Source: Amorphophallus konjac
Taxonomy: Eukaryota > Streptophyta > Magnoliopsida > Alismatales > Araceae
Assembly (NCBI GenBank): GCA_022559845.1
Contig: CM040129.1
Coordinates: forward strand, 682,001 to 746,000
Reading direction: 5' to 3'
Length of the DNA stretch: 64,000 nt
Shown in pieces: positions 45,056 to 56,261 of the stretch (its first letter is position 1; the number at the start of each line of letters is the position of its first letter). The translations under genes were made by a program, and so were the position numbers. Under the pieces are notes generated by a model, which saw only the letters and a list, made by a program, of their open reading frames with translations, was not told the origin of the DNA and did no database searches.

Positions 45056-45393
45056 GAAAATCCAAAAATTCCAAAAAATACTAAAAATTAGAAAATCACG
45101 TTTCCGCGATCTTCGGAACGCATCGATCGCAACGGTATCACCCGTGGCTAGGTGAACGACTCGGTTCACCCGCAACGAGGTTCCACAGGTCGTGCCGAAA
45201 CCCGTACCGAAAATCGAAAAATACTCGCGAAAAAGTCGCGGACGCACTCCGGGCCTCCGAAACAACTCCGGATCGCACCGACCCGAACACAAAAGATGTC
45301 CGAAATGAAATTTCGGACACAACGGAGCTAGACACTCCGAGAAGTCAAATCCGGGACCCATGAAGAAGGATCCGAAAGGTCCAGAATATTACA

Positions 45394-45398
45394 GGTAA
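45394..45398. repeat. Target site duplication of solo LTR G, right copy (GGTAA)
   Basis: Exact repeat of 42667-42671. Confidence 0.95.
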
Positions 45399-48300
45399 TC
45401 CTCATTTAAGTGTTTATTTTGAAACCAATTTTATGCAAGTTTCCTCGAATACTTGGTGGATTGACTCTGGTGCTGTTATTTATGTTGCAAACTCATTACA
45501 TGTATTCCTTTCAAGTCGAAAACCAAACCAGAATGAGTCTTCCATCTTCATGGGTAATCTGACTAAGTCCAAGGTCAAGGCAGTGGGGACTTGTTGGCTT
45601 CGTCTTGACACTAGATATTATCTAGATCTTCAGAATGTCTTTTATGTTCCATCAGTGTCTAGGAATTTAATTTCCTTACCAAAGCTTGATGTATCAGGTG
45701 ACTCATTTAGTTTTGGAAACTCAAAGTTAAGTTTGTTGAAGGATTCCATTTTAGTTGGTACTGGAACATTGTGTGATGGTCTTTATCGAATAAATGCAGA
45801 TTGCTCAATTTTAGATAACTTGTCCACCTTGAATGTGAATGTTAGTGTTAAACATGGTATGATTGATGAAGGTTCCTCAATGTTATGGCATAAAAGGTTG
45901 GGTCACATATCGAAAGAAAGGATGTTGAGGTTAGTAAAAGATGGAGTATTACCTACTCTAGACTTTACTGACTTTGGCACTTGTATCGATTGTATAAAGG
46001 GAAAACAAATTAAAACTCAGAAAAGGCACGCCTCAAGGCGTGAGGGACTTCTAGAATTGATTCACACTGACATTTGTGGTCCTCTTCCTCCTTGCATAGG
46101 AGGTGAACAATATTTTATCACATTTATTGATGATTTCTCATGTTATGGTTTTGTTTTCCTATTGCATGAAAAGTCTGAGTCTTTGAAATTTTTTAAAATT
46201 TTCAAAGATCAAGTAGAGAATAAAATGAATAGGAAAATCAAAGTTGTGAGATCTGATAGGGGTGGAGAGTTTTATGGAAGACATGGTCAGTTAGGTCGTA
46301 TCCCTGGACCCTTTGCTAGATTCCTAGAAGAGAATGGCATTGAGCCTCAATACACAATGCCAGGAACTCCCCAACAAAATGGTATGGCTGAAAGGCGAAA
46401 TCGTACTCTCATGGACATGGTGAGAAGTATGATTAGCAACTCTTCCTTACCATTGGTTTTGTGGAGTGAAGCCTTGAAGACCGCTATGTATATCCTCAAC
46501 CGGGTTCCCAGTAAGGCTATTCCTAAGACTCCATTTGAGTTATGGACAGGAAGGAAACCCAGCCTGAGGCATATGCATATTTGGGGTTGTCAAGCAGAAG
46601 CTAGGCTATATAATCCACAAGAAAGGAAATTGGACTCTAGAACAATTAGTTGTTCATTCATTGGGTATCCAGAATGGTCTAAAGGGTATATATTTTATAG
46701 TGCATCCCATACTACAAAAATTATTGAAATTGGAACTGCCAAGTTCATTGAGAATGGTGAGAACATTGGGAGCTCTATTTCACGAAATGTGGAATTTGAG
46801 GAGATTAGGGACCCTTTCCCTACTACCTCTATATAACAGTTGATGAATCTGGGCCTGTAGGTCATGACATGATAGACCAATAGCCAGATCATATTATACC
46901 ACCCACTGAAGATATTAATGTTGAGGCAACATCAATTCAAGAAGACACTCATAATGATGATAATGTAGATCATAACCATGAACTTAGAAGGTCTCAGAGA
47001 ACTAGGAGACCTGCTATTTTAGATGACTACATTATATACTTGGAGGAGTGTGATTTCGATGTTGGCATTGAAAATGATCCATTCTCATTTAAAGAAGCCA
47101 TGGAAAGTGACAAATCTGAATTATGGATTAATGCCATGAAAGATGAGATTGAATCCATACATAAAAATGAAGTTTGAGATCTTGTTGCATTGCCTAAAGG
47201 GTGTAAACCGGTTAGTTGTAAATGGATTTTCAAAACCAAGCGTGACCCCAAGGGTAATGTAGAAAGGTATAAGGCCAGACTTGTTGCTAAAGGATTTACT
47301 CAAAAGGAGGGCATTAATTATAGGGAGACACATGCTCCAGTCTCTAGAAAGGACTCATTCAGAATCATTATGGCATTGGTGGCTTACTTCGACTTAGAGT
47401 TACATCAGATGGATATAAAGACATGATTCTTAAATGGGGATGTAGAAGAAGATGTGTACATGATGCAACCAGAAGGATTTGAAATGAAAGGAAAGAAAAA
47501 TTCAATATGCAAACTAAAGAAATCCATATATGGACTTAAACAAGCTTCCCGACAATGGTACTTAAAGTTTAACAAAGTTATCATGTCCTTCGGATTTACA
47601 GAAAACATTGCTGATCAATGTATATATCTGAAGGTCAGAGGGAGCAAGTTTATATTCTTGATTCTATATGTGGATGATATATTGCTTGCTACTAATGATT
47701 TAGGCCTTTTACATGAGACGAAGAGTTTCCTTTCCGATCATTTTGATATGAAGGATATGGGCAATGGATCATGTGTTGTAGGAATTGAGGTTCATCGTGA
47801 TAGATCTAAAGGTTTGCTTGGATTGTCTCAAAGAGCTTATGTCACCAAGGTTTTAGAAAGGTTTAGAATGTCAAACTGCTCATCATGTGAAGTGCCAATT
47901 TTTAAAGGTCATAAATTTGGTTTACATCAGTGTCCAAAGAATAACATTGAGAAGCAGGAAATGAGGGCTACTCCATATGCTGCTGCCCTTGGGAGTATGA
48001 TGTATGCTCAAGTTTGCACTTGTCATGATATCAGTTTTGCTATGGGTTTACTTGCAAGATATCAAAGCAATCCAGGAATGGAACACTGGAAGGCTGTAAA
48101 GATAGCAATGAGATATCTTCAAGGAACTAAAGATTACATGCTCACATATTACAAAACTGATCACTTGGAAGTGGTTGGTTACACAGATGTAGATTTTGCT
48201 GGATGCTTAGACAACAGGAAGTCCACATCAGGCTATATTTTCTTACTAGCTAGTGGAGCAATTTCATGAAAGAGTGCCAAACAACACATTATAGCAACTT

Positions 48301-48650
48301 CTACTATGGAAGCTGAGTTTATTGATTGTCATGAGGCATCTTCACATGTATTATGGCTAAAGAAGTTTATCACAGGGCTTAGAGTTGTGGATTCTATTTC
48401 CAAACCCTTAAGGCTTAATTGTGACAATTCCTCTGCAGTGTTCTTCTCCAATTACAGCAAGTCAACTGGTGCTAACAAGCACATAGACATCAAGTATCTT
48501 TCAATACAAGAAAGAATTAACAATCATCTTGTATCAATTAATTTTGTCAAAGGTACTGACATGATTGCTGATCCCATGACTAAGGCTTTGGCACCTAAAA
48601 TTTTCTCAGGACATGTAAGGAATATGGGCCTTATTGCGTGGGATAATTGA
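45399..48650 (+). pseudogene. copia H pol, frameshift and nonsense codons
   Basis: 45433-46836 (467 codons) holds protease (WWIDSGA), the integrase zinc finger ([12 protein letters not shown] ... CIDCIKGKQ) and the DDE core ([42 protein letters not shown]). TAA at 46834 and a change of phase follow. RT and RNase H lie in another frame: 47190-47426 (CKWIFKTK, YKARLVAKGFTQKEGINY), 47454-48269 (YGLKQASRQWYLKFN, YVDDILLATND, YTDVDFAGCLDNRKSTSGY) and 48306-48650 (DNSSAVFFSN, HIDIKYLSIQE). Stops near 47175, 47424 and 48267 separate them. The open pieces are long, so this is a moderately young pseudogene. Confidence 0.93.
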
Positions 48651-49027
48651 TGTTGTTGTAATCGATACATTTGAGATCTCATAATGGATGATTGGTTATC
48701 TCCTTCTATTTCATTATTGTGATTGTTAACATTTATGTGTGAAATGGAAGAATTTGTCTTTATGACATTAAAGTGGGACAATTTACAAATCTCACCATGA
48801 AAGACTTGATTAAGTGAATTTGTTGATATTATGATGCATGGAAGGAAGTATGTAATGGCATGTGCAACCGTCGTGATCTATGTCAATGATTTTTCTTAAT
48901 TTAAGTATACCGGTTGGATTGTAGATATACTAATTAGGCGTGTTTTTAAATTGAGTGCACTCATCTATTTTTTCAAATAATAGTTCAAAGACCATATTTT
49001 GTATAACATACTTATTAGTTTTATATT
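48651..49027 (+). other. 3' untranslated region of copia H
   Basis: AT-rich, no gene seen. Confidence 0.6.
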
Positions 49028-49043
49028 AGGCCAAGTGGGAGAA
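49028..49043 (+). other. Polypurine tract region of copia H
   Basis: AGGCCAAGTGGGAGAA directly precedes the 3' LTR. AAGTGGGAGAA is a common copia PPT form. Confidence 0.85.
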
Positions 49044-49407
49044 TGCTAGAAATCTCGTAAGGTGGCCTATAATAAAAGGGTCTCTGGACTTATCTTAAAG
49101 AAACCCAACAGTATATGGACATATCTACAATTTTCTGTTATTAGGTGGGTATATCATTCAATCAGGTCATGATGGGCAGACCTATATATAAGTGAATGAG
49201 TCTTGGTCCCTCTCTCTCACGAAGAGGCACTTGGTGGTTCCCATCAACTACCGGGCATCAACAGGAGAAGTGTAGAGAGAGAAGACTCCGCACTCACACG
49301 GTCTCGCCTAGATCGTGTCAACGTCGTGAATCGAAGCGAGCGTCGTCTTCTGCATTGTGTGATTCAAAGATGGATTCAGGTACGCTTCTGCTGTGTGAAA
49401 TCCAACG
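49044..49407 (+). repeat. 3' LTR of copia H, 364 bp
   Basis: TGCTAGAAATCTC...GAAATCCAACG. Collinear with 40084-40445 with scattered substitutions, including changes in the terminal TG and CA neighbourhoods. Confidence 0.93.
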
Positions 49408-49412
49408 AGTTC

Positions 49413-49692
49413 CCCCCCAAATCCGGACGCAGGTCGCTACAGAAGAGGTGGTGCCATGGTAACCGACCTACATTATCTCACGGGAAAGCCCTCGACCTCG
49501 CTGTCCGTAAATGCCCTGCACCCAGTAAGCTGCTACCCTCGACCATGTGGCCGATTTGTGCAAGGAATGACTCGCCGTGGACACACGGAATCACGTGGGC
49601 ACACAGAATCTCGAGAGCATATCCTCCGCAGAACCACATCAACCACATACACCCGACAATATAAATCCGGATTGACGGGGGTGTCCGGGACA
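49413..49692 (-). repeat. Old gypsy-type LTR I, second part
   Basis: Continues LTR I after copia H and ends GTCCGGGACA. It includes short direct repeats of ACACRGAATC near 49580. Confidence 0.55.
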
Positions 49693-49724
49693 TAGGGAAC
49701 TGGGCAGTCAACCTGATGGGTAAG

Positions 49725-50879
49725 ATGGCATGAAACGTAATTTTTCTTCTCCCCCAACTGCGGCTTATGCTTCAGCAATAATATGCAGTTATTGCATGTA
49801 TGTCATTGAACGTGGTGACGTCGTACAACATTTAAGCCACGTCACACATAATAAGAAAAATATCTTAAAATAATTCTACGGCAGTCTGAAGATAAAAAAG
49901 AAAATGTATCATGAAACAAATATTCAAAGTAAACCCCCCAACCAGGCCCGACCTAATTACTTCATGGGCCATTTCTTCGTGGATAGCCCGGTCAATCTTC
50001 CGGAAAACGGCCAGCTACCTCATGTTCACACCCCTCGGCAGGTTTATGTGATGCTGTTATTAGTTAATATAACAAAATGGCTCACAAACCACGCCATATA
50101 TATATACACTTTGGGAGGAAAAAGCGGCAAATCAATTAACATCAAAGCATTCGCAGCGGCAAACACTTAATTATGAGAGTTATTAGTTTGACAATAATAA
50201 TAAGATAAAAGCTGGTCATTATTGTTAGTTATTATCATTTGCTAGCCATTTTCTGCACCTACCACCGTAAGCTGGTCGCTGTACGCGGAGACGGAGAGAG
50301 CGAGCCCATTCAAACGCTGGGTGCCGGGTCTCCCCGCGGCAGCTGCTGCCGCCAGCGTTGCCGGAGGGGTGGAAGAGATCGAGGCCACTGTGTGTCCATA
50401 AATATCGACCAGTACGTCGTTCTTCCACCACCACCACCACCACCAGCGGCCTGCATGCAGCCAATTAAACTGGGTGTGTACGTACGTATCAAGTTAGTTT
50501 CCAGCGTCTGCTTAAATATTTGATCCCCTGCATGTGCTGGGTTTTTGCCGGAGAAGAAGAGCAAGTGATCGATCACCATGGCGCTTGGTCGGCGCCCCCT
50601 GCAGGCTCCGGTACCGGTTCCAGTACTGCTGCTAGTGCTAGCCGTCTTCCTGCTGCTCGTGAGCTCGCCGGGTGCGAGAGCTCGGCCGGTGCGGTTTCTC
50701 CAGTTGTCCGTGCAGGGATCCACGGTGCCGACGGAGCAACAACCGACGGAGCAACGGCCGGCCGTGGAAAGAGGCCGGCGGCCGAAAGAGCCAAACACGC
50801 CTTCGCATGACCCCGGTCGTCCCAAGGGCCCTGAGTTATGAATTGCGATCTGGAATAAGCTGATCCTTTCAGAGAGTTT

Positions 50880-50914
<35 letters not shown>

Positions 50915-52436
50915 GTGTGAAATTTTATGTATTAACTGGATGTTACATTTTTAATAATTAACGTACTAATAACTGTTATACTCTTGGAATTCAAACAAAA
51001 AATTGTGGGCACAGCTTTGAAGTAAATTAATGTGAGAATATTCTCTGATATTTTTTAAAAAGAAAGATAATGAATTATAACTCGAGTTAAATTTTAAATG
51101 TTATAAAAATAAAGTGTCTTATATTTCTCTCTTTTCCTGCCTCTTACTCTGAAATACAATTGTTAGACTTAAGCGAGCACCATCTCAACCGTAGAGTGGC
51201 ATGTTGATATCCGTCTCTCCCGATCTTTTCTTTGTCCTCGCGGAGAAGTTCTTGGGATATATAACTGTCAACCGCCAGAGTGGGTCGAGCCGAGTGCGCC
51301 GAGTCAAGGCAGGTCGAGCCACTTACTTTCCAGTTCAGGCCCAGACCGTGCTGCCTTTCATCTGGTCTGGGGCCAATCTATGGTGTGTAAGTAGTACATG
51401 ATCTTTTTGGAGGGCATATATAATGGACATGACACATGCCGAACATCCAAAATAAAATAAAGGGGTCTTTTACACAAAATCATCTTTCAAGCGAAAATTA
51501 CGAATATATCATTCACATAAACATATTAACATGTATATTATTATTATTTTAAAATAATAAACATATACATTTAATTAATATGTATATCACTACTATTTTT
51601 ATAAATTTGCAAATATGCGTGCGGATATATCATTCATAAAATTATATTAACATGTATATCATTATTATTTTGAAAATTTTATAAATATATAAATTTAATT
51701 AGTATGTATATCACTACTATTTTTAAAAACATACAAATATGACATATTTACATTTTTTTAAATAGTAGTGATACACGTGTTAATATGTTTCTAAGAATAC
51801 TATATCTGTAATTTTATCTCTAAACGTGATTTTTGGAAAAAAAAATCCTAAAACAAAATGTAAGAAATGCCTAAACTAGTGAAATACTTACCCAGGGCGA
51901 GCAGTGGATCCTTACAACGCACATTTAACTCCTTTTAGTGCGGGGGGAAATATGTTGTGTAAGACTTGAATTTATATGTTGAGACCGAATAAGAGATCGG
52001 GCGCAGTAGTGGATGGAGTCTCCGGTAGGTGAACTGAGCATCGAGGCCGAGTGTTGTAGAGCTTCCTCTTACACGGGAGGGGGGGGCAGAGTGTTGAGCG
52101 ACTGATGCTGAGTTTTTCATGAGATGGGTGGAGGAGATAATGGCATAGAGGTAGACTTAGGGGAGGAAACCAAGCATTGGTGATCGAGTATTTCTTGCAT
52201 AGAGGAAGAAGTTCTTAATGGGAGGTGAGGTGTCCATAAAGAACCTTCAGATGTTTATGTTAGCATGGGATAGAAGGTTAGAGAGAGAAAGAGAGAGAGC
52301 AGGGGAGCTAGGTGCAAGATTCGACCTCTTGTGAAGGTCATTTAGACATACCTTTATAGAACTTGAGGCATGCGTTGTTAATGGCGGCCTTACGGTTGGG
52401 ACAGGGGTGCCTACGGAGGTCATGCTCTGTCACCCA
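49725..52436 (+). repeat. Tandem segmental unit 2
   Basis: Starts with GATGGCATGAAAC (as at 58755) and follows the unit order to the GGAGGTCATGCTCTGTCACC block. The TATATAAA block of units 1, 3 and 4 is missing. Confidence 0.88.
50578..50841 (+). CDS. Putative small secreted peptide precursor, copy 2 (87 aa)
   Basis: Same design as copy 1: signal peptide (MALGRRPLQAPVPVPVLLL then LVLAVFLLLVSS), an A-R-A cleavage site, and RPVRFLQLSVQGSTVP. The variable segment here is a five-codon repeat (PTEQQ/PTEQR) replacing FLASR. RGRRPKEPN follows and the tail ends PSHDPGRPKGPEL. The length change is a multiple of three. Differences from copy 4 in the tail region are mainly amino-acid changing (A/P, H/N, N/D, F/L). 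CACCATGG start context. Family unknown. Confidence 0.6.
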   Translation: MALGRRPLQAPVPVPVLLLVLAVFLLLVSSPGARARPVRFLQLSVQGSTVPTEQQPTEQRPAVERGRRPKEPNTPSHDPGRPKGPEL

Positions 52437-52897
52437 TGCCTGAAATACAATTGTTAGAGTTAAGCGAGCACCAACTCAACCGTGGAGTGGCATGTTCATA
52501 TCTGTCTCCCGATCTTTTCTTTGTCCACGCGGAGAAGGTCTTAGGATATATAACTACTATCCCACCAAGAGTCGGCCGAGCCGAGCCGAGGCAAGTCAAA
52601 CCACTTACTTTCCAGTTCTGGCCCAGACTGTGCTGTCGTTCATCCAGTCTGGGGCCAATCTATGGTGTAGGTAGTACATGATCTTTTTGGAGGGCACATA
52701 TAGTAGACATGGCATATGCCGAACATCCAAAATAAAATAAATATGATTTTCGCTTGTAAAATGATTTTGTGTAAAAAACATATATATTATTATTATTTAA
52801 AAATATAAATTTAATTAATATGTATATCACTATTATTTTGAAAAATTTACAAATATGTGTGCGGATATATCATTCATAAAATTGTATTAACATGTAT
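52437..52897 (+). repeat. Extra partial copy of the unit's downstream block
   Basis: TGAAATACAATTGTTAGAGT starts a second, diverged copy of about 51152-51660, so unit 2 has this block twice. Confidence 0.85.
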
Positions 52898-55345
52898 ATT
52901 GAGGAGGGTAAAATCAATGCGGTCCGTGTACGGCCTGTTAACGTCAGGCCCATGTCGGCCCAAGGTCCACGCTGGTGTGTCCCTGGTTTTGATGATGCCT
53001 AACTATGAATTATTGAAATATGATCTTCAAATCCGGTTGAAAATGAGCATCTGATAAAGTTAATTTTAAAGATCAAAATAATGTTCCTAAATATCGAACT
53101 TTATATCTTCTTATGGCATCAACAGATAAAATCAGTCGACCAAAGTTTATGAGAGGAGGTTCCACGATTCGTGCCCATGTGGATACCGCTAGAGGTCGTG
53201 CACTTGCATGGTTGATTACCGTCACGAGGGATTGTTTCCACATCGCTGTGATCTAAGCATCGCAGAGGTAAAGATCGAATCTCGTAGTTCTAGATTATCA
53301 TTGAGAATCACACAAGAGCAATCAACTCGGCCGGGTTAAAATTTTAATTTCTAATTTCCGCTGTGTTATTGCTCATTCCAACCTAGATCCTTACAAACAT
53401 GATATCATAGTTTTAGTTTGGCCAATAGTCCTATAGCTCGGCCTCTGTAGCCATAGCTCGGCTGATAGTCTATAGCTTGATCAAGTGAGGCTCAATCTTG
53501 AGCTTGGCCATAAGGAGTTATTGCTCCCCTGCATTAATCCTCAAATGACTCATCACATACTTGACGGCTACAATGAAGGCCACAATTTGTGATAACACTC
53601 ACACCCCCACGATGGAACCCATGATTGTAAGTAATGACTCTATTATGGCCACGACCTCCATGATTGAAAGTAATAGCCCCGTTTAAGACCATGACCTCTA
53701 TGAAATATGGAGGGGGAACCCCTATCCTCCACTATAAACAAGGAGGTCATAGTCAAGCTAAGGTACATAATCCTAAGAGCAATAGGCAACACTCTAGAAA
53801 CCACTCCTACTTCCCTGCTTTGACTTTTGAGTCGGACAGTTTTCCCTAGGAAAAACTCCCAGGGCCTCATAATCCTCATATTTCTAGTGGTAGGTCATCT
53901 GGATAATGTGTGATCAGTTCTTTCTCCTTCATAATCCCTAGTCCATCCAATGGTCTTGGGCAATTATGAGATATGAGCATCTTCATTTGGCATCATCTGT
54001 GAGAAAAAGATCAAGAAGGCATGACTCGCTAGATGAACACAAGAAGAGAGTTGGAAAGGGGGCATCAACCTAGGCAAGGAAAGGAAAGGGAACAGTGGGA
54101 GGAGAATCCCAAGCTAATGAGGCCCCCAAGCCACTCATGTCTCTTACTCTCCCGCACCGGCTATTTTATCGTGTCCCCTCTCATCGCTAGAACCAGAGGG
54201 ATCCACTTGATGGCCTTGGCCATAAGTTGGATCACCTCATCGACCTAGTGTCTACCTAAGTCATGGTGGTTGCTTACCGGGTGGCCAGAGAGGGAGATGA
54301 AGACATGAAGTGACCCTTGGATCAACCTCCCCAATCGGACAGCAAGGGTAGTAGGCAAGAAGATAGGAGGGAACCGACACCTAAGTTCGACCAGTACACG
54401 CCTCTCTCCACTCTTGTCTGCCAGATCTTGCAAGAGATCTGGGACAAGGAGTACGTCTGCTGGCCACTACAACTCAAGTCTTACCCTCGGCACTGAGACA
54501 AGAGGAAGTATTGCCACTTCCATCGCAACCACGACCACACCATCGAGGATTGTGACCATTAGAAGGATGAAATTGAGTTCCTCATCTATAAGGGCTATCT
54601 CGGGAAGTTTGTGGCCCTTGAGAGAGAAGCCCCCTGAGATGCTCCGAGCCAATCGACAACCACCCCTGAGGGGTTGAGATCAACATGATCTCTAGTGACT
54701 TGACATTCGGGGGAGATACACATCATGGATGGAAGCGATACGCCTAGAAGGTCTGCCATGTGGACCCCGAGCGCAAGAAGGCAGCATCAACTGAATGGGA
54801 GAGGGAACTGATCGTCTTCTCTAATGAAGACCTTGATGGAGTTTAAGCCCCCCATGATGATGCCCGTGTAATCTCAACGAATAAAATCGCTGCACTATAT
54901 GCAGGGTCTTGGTATATAATGGAAGCACCCCAGATATGTTGTCGTATTACTATTGTTTAAAGATGGATGAAGACCCATCTAAGCTGCACACCACTCAGAT
55001 GCCCCTCTACGGCTTTATCGGACATACTACCTACCCGGAGAGCATGATAAATCTTGCAATCACTCTTGGTTCACCTCCTTAGCAGAGGATGTTCATGACG
55101 AGCTTCACTGTTGCTAGGGGGATGACCTCTTACAATGCCATCTTCAGTCGAGGGATCATCGACAAGATACTGGGCGTCCCCTCGACCTATCGCCAAAAGT
55201 TGAAGTTCCCTATCCGTCATGGTGTATGCCAAGTTCGTGGAGACCAAGTTGAGGCAAGGAGATGCTATCTTGTCTCCACTAAGACTCAAGAGTCATAAGA
55301 TCGGGGAAAGGAAAGGAGCTGAATGATCCAAATTTGGTCTGATCC
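52898..55345 (+). mobile_element. Degenerate Tat-like Ty3/gypsy remnant
   Basis: It lies between units 2 and 3. A possible LTR runs from TGAGGAGGGT (52900) to CCTTACA (about 53395), followed by TGATATCATAG, a decayed primer-binding site. Then comes a leader with repeated TAGCTCGGC and CCATGATTG segments (53400-53720) and gag-protease remnants. No RT is found and the 3' end is not defined. Confidence 0.6.
54029..55300 (+). pseudogene. Tat-like gypsy gag-protease remnant, multiple frames
   Basis: Near 54500-54560 a frame reads KYCHFHRNHDHTIEDC, then EIEFLIYKGYLGKFV. This is the conserved C-terminal gag zinc-binding segment of Tat/Retand-type gypsy elements. Further on, 54700-55290 holds the usual gag-protease linker (IVFSNEDLDGV). 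It also holds a protease-like segment (VLVYNGSTPDML near 54906, with Tyr where the catalytic Asp is expected) and MTSYNAIFSRGI ... VRGDQVEARRCY. Stops and phase changes are frequent, so this is an old pseudogene. Confidence 0.8.
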
Positions 55346-56205
55346 CCTGCAAAAGAGCTACTCTAAAGATAAAAAGAAAATGTGTCATAAATTAAATATT
55401 CAAAGTAAACCCCCCAACCAGGCCCGACCTAACTTAATGGGCCATTTCTTCATGGATAGCCCGGTCAATCTTCCGGAAAACGGCCACCTACCCCATATTC
55501 ACACCCCTCAGCAGGTTTATGTGGTGCTGTTGTTAGTTATTATAACAAAATGGCTCAAACCACGCCATACACTTTGGGAGGAAAAAGCAGCACATCAATT
55601 AACATCAAAGCATTCGCAGCGGAAAACGGTCAATTTTCTGCAATTACCAACGTAAGCTGGTCGCTGTACGCGGAGAGGGAGAGGGAGCCCATTCAAACTG
55701 TGGGTGCTGGTCTCCCGCAGCAGCTGCCGGAGGGATGGAAGAGATCGAGGCCACTGTGTGTCCATAAATATCGACCAGTAGTTCTTTCACCACACCACCA
55801 GCGGCCTGCAGCCAATAATTGGGTGTGTACGTTAGTTTCCAGCGTCTGCTTAAATATTTGATCCCCTGCATGTGCTGGGTTTTTGCCGAAGAAGAAGAGC
55901 AAGTGATCGATCACCAATATGGCGCTTGGTCGGCGGCCGCTGCAGGCTCCGGTACCGGTTCCAGTACTGCTGCTAGTGCTAGCCGTCGTCCTACTGCTCG
56001 TGAGCTCGCCGGTTGCGAGAGCTCGGCCGGTGCGGTTTCTCCGGTTGTCCGTGCAGGGATCCACGGTGCCGACGGAGCAACGGCCGGCCGTGGAAAGAGG
56101 CCGGAGGGCGGGAAAGCCTAGCGCGCCTTCGCATAACCCCGGTCGTCCCAAGGGCCCTGAGTTCTGAATTGCGACCTGGAATAAGCTGATCCTTTCTGAG
56201 AGTTT

Positions 56206-56261
<56 letters not shown>

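Larger units (their letters stand above)
42672..45393 (-). repeat. Solo LTR G, 2.7 kb, diverged relative of element E LTR
   Basis: The plus strand starts TGTAACGACACGAGAATCTG and ends CCAGAATATTACA. This is the reverse complement of an E-type LTR: the first about 75 bp align closely with the reversed end of E's LTR, as does a block near 43490-43600. The GGTAA duplication on both sides and the absence of any internal region show a solo LTR left by recombination. It has a CT/GA-rich stretch near 44960-45050, like E. GC-rich frames of up to 196 codons inside it show no domain. Confidence 0.92.
40084..49407 (+). mobile_element. Ty1/copia retrotransposon H, carrying solo LTR G
   Basis: Structure: LTR 40084-40445, PBS 40448-40460, long leader, gag from 41872, pol to 48650, PPT 49028-49043, LTR 49044-49407. 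It is flanked by AGTTT (40079-40083) and AGTTC (49408-49412), an imperfect 5-bp target duplication. H sits inside gypsy LTR I between units 1 and 2. Removing it restores even spacing of the tandem units. Confidence 0.93.

Noticed and set aside
52898..53040. Possible SIRE LTR fragment (GGTTTTGATGATGCC text) inside the Tat-like remnant
   Set aside because: The match is short and generic. It was left within the remnant because no boundary or second copy could be shown.
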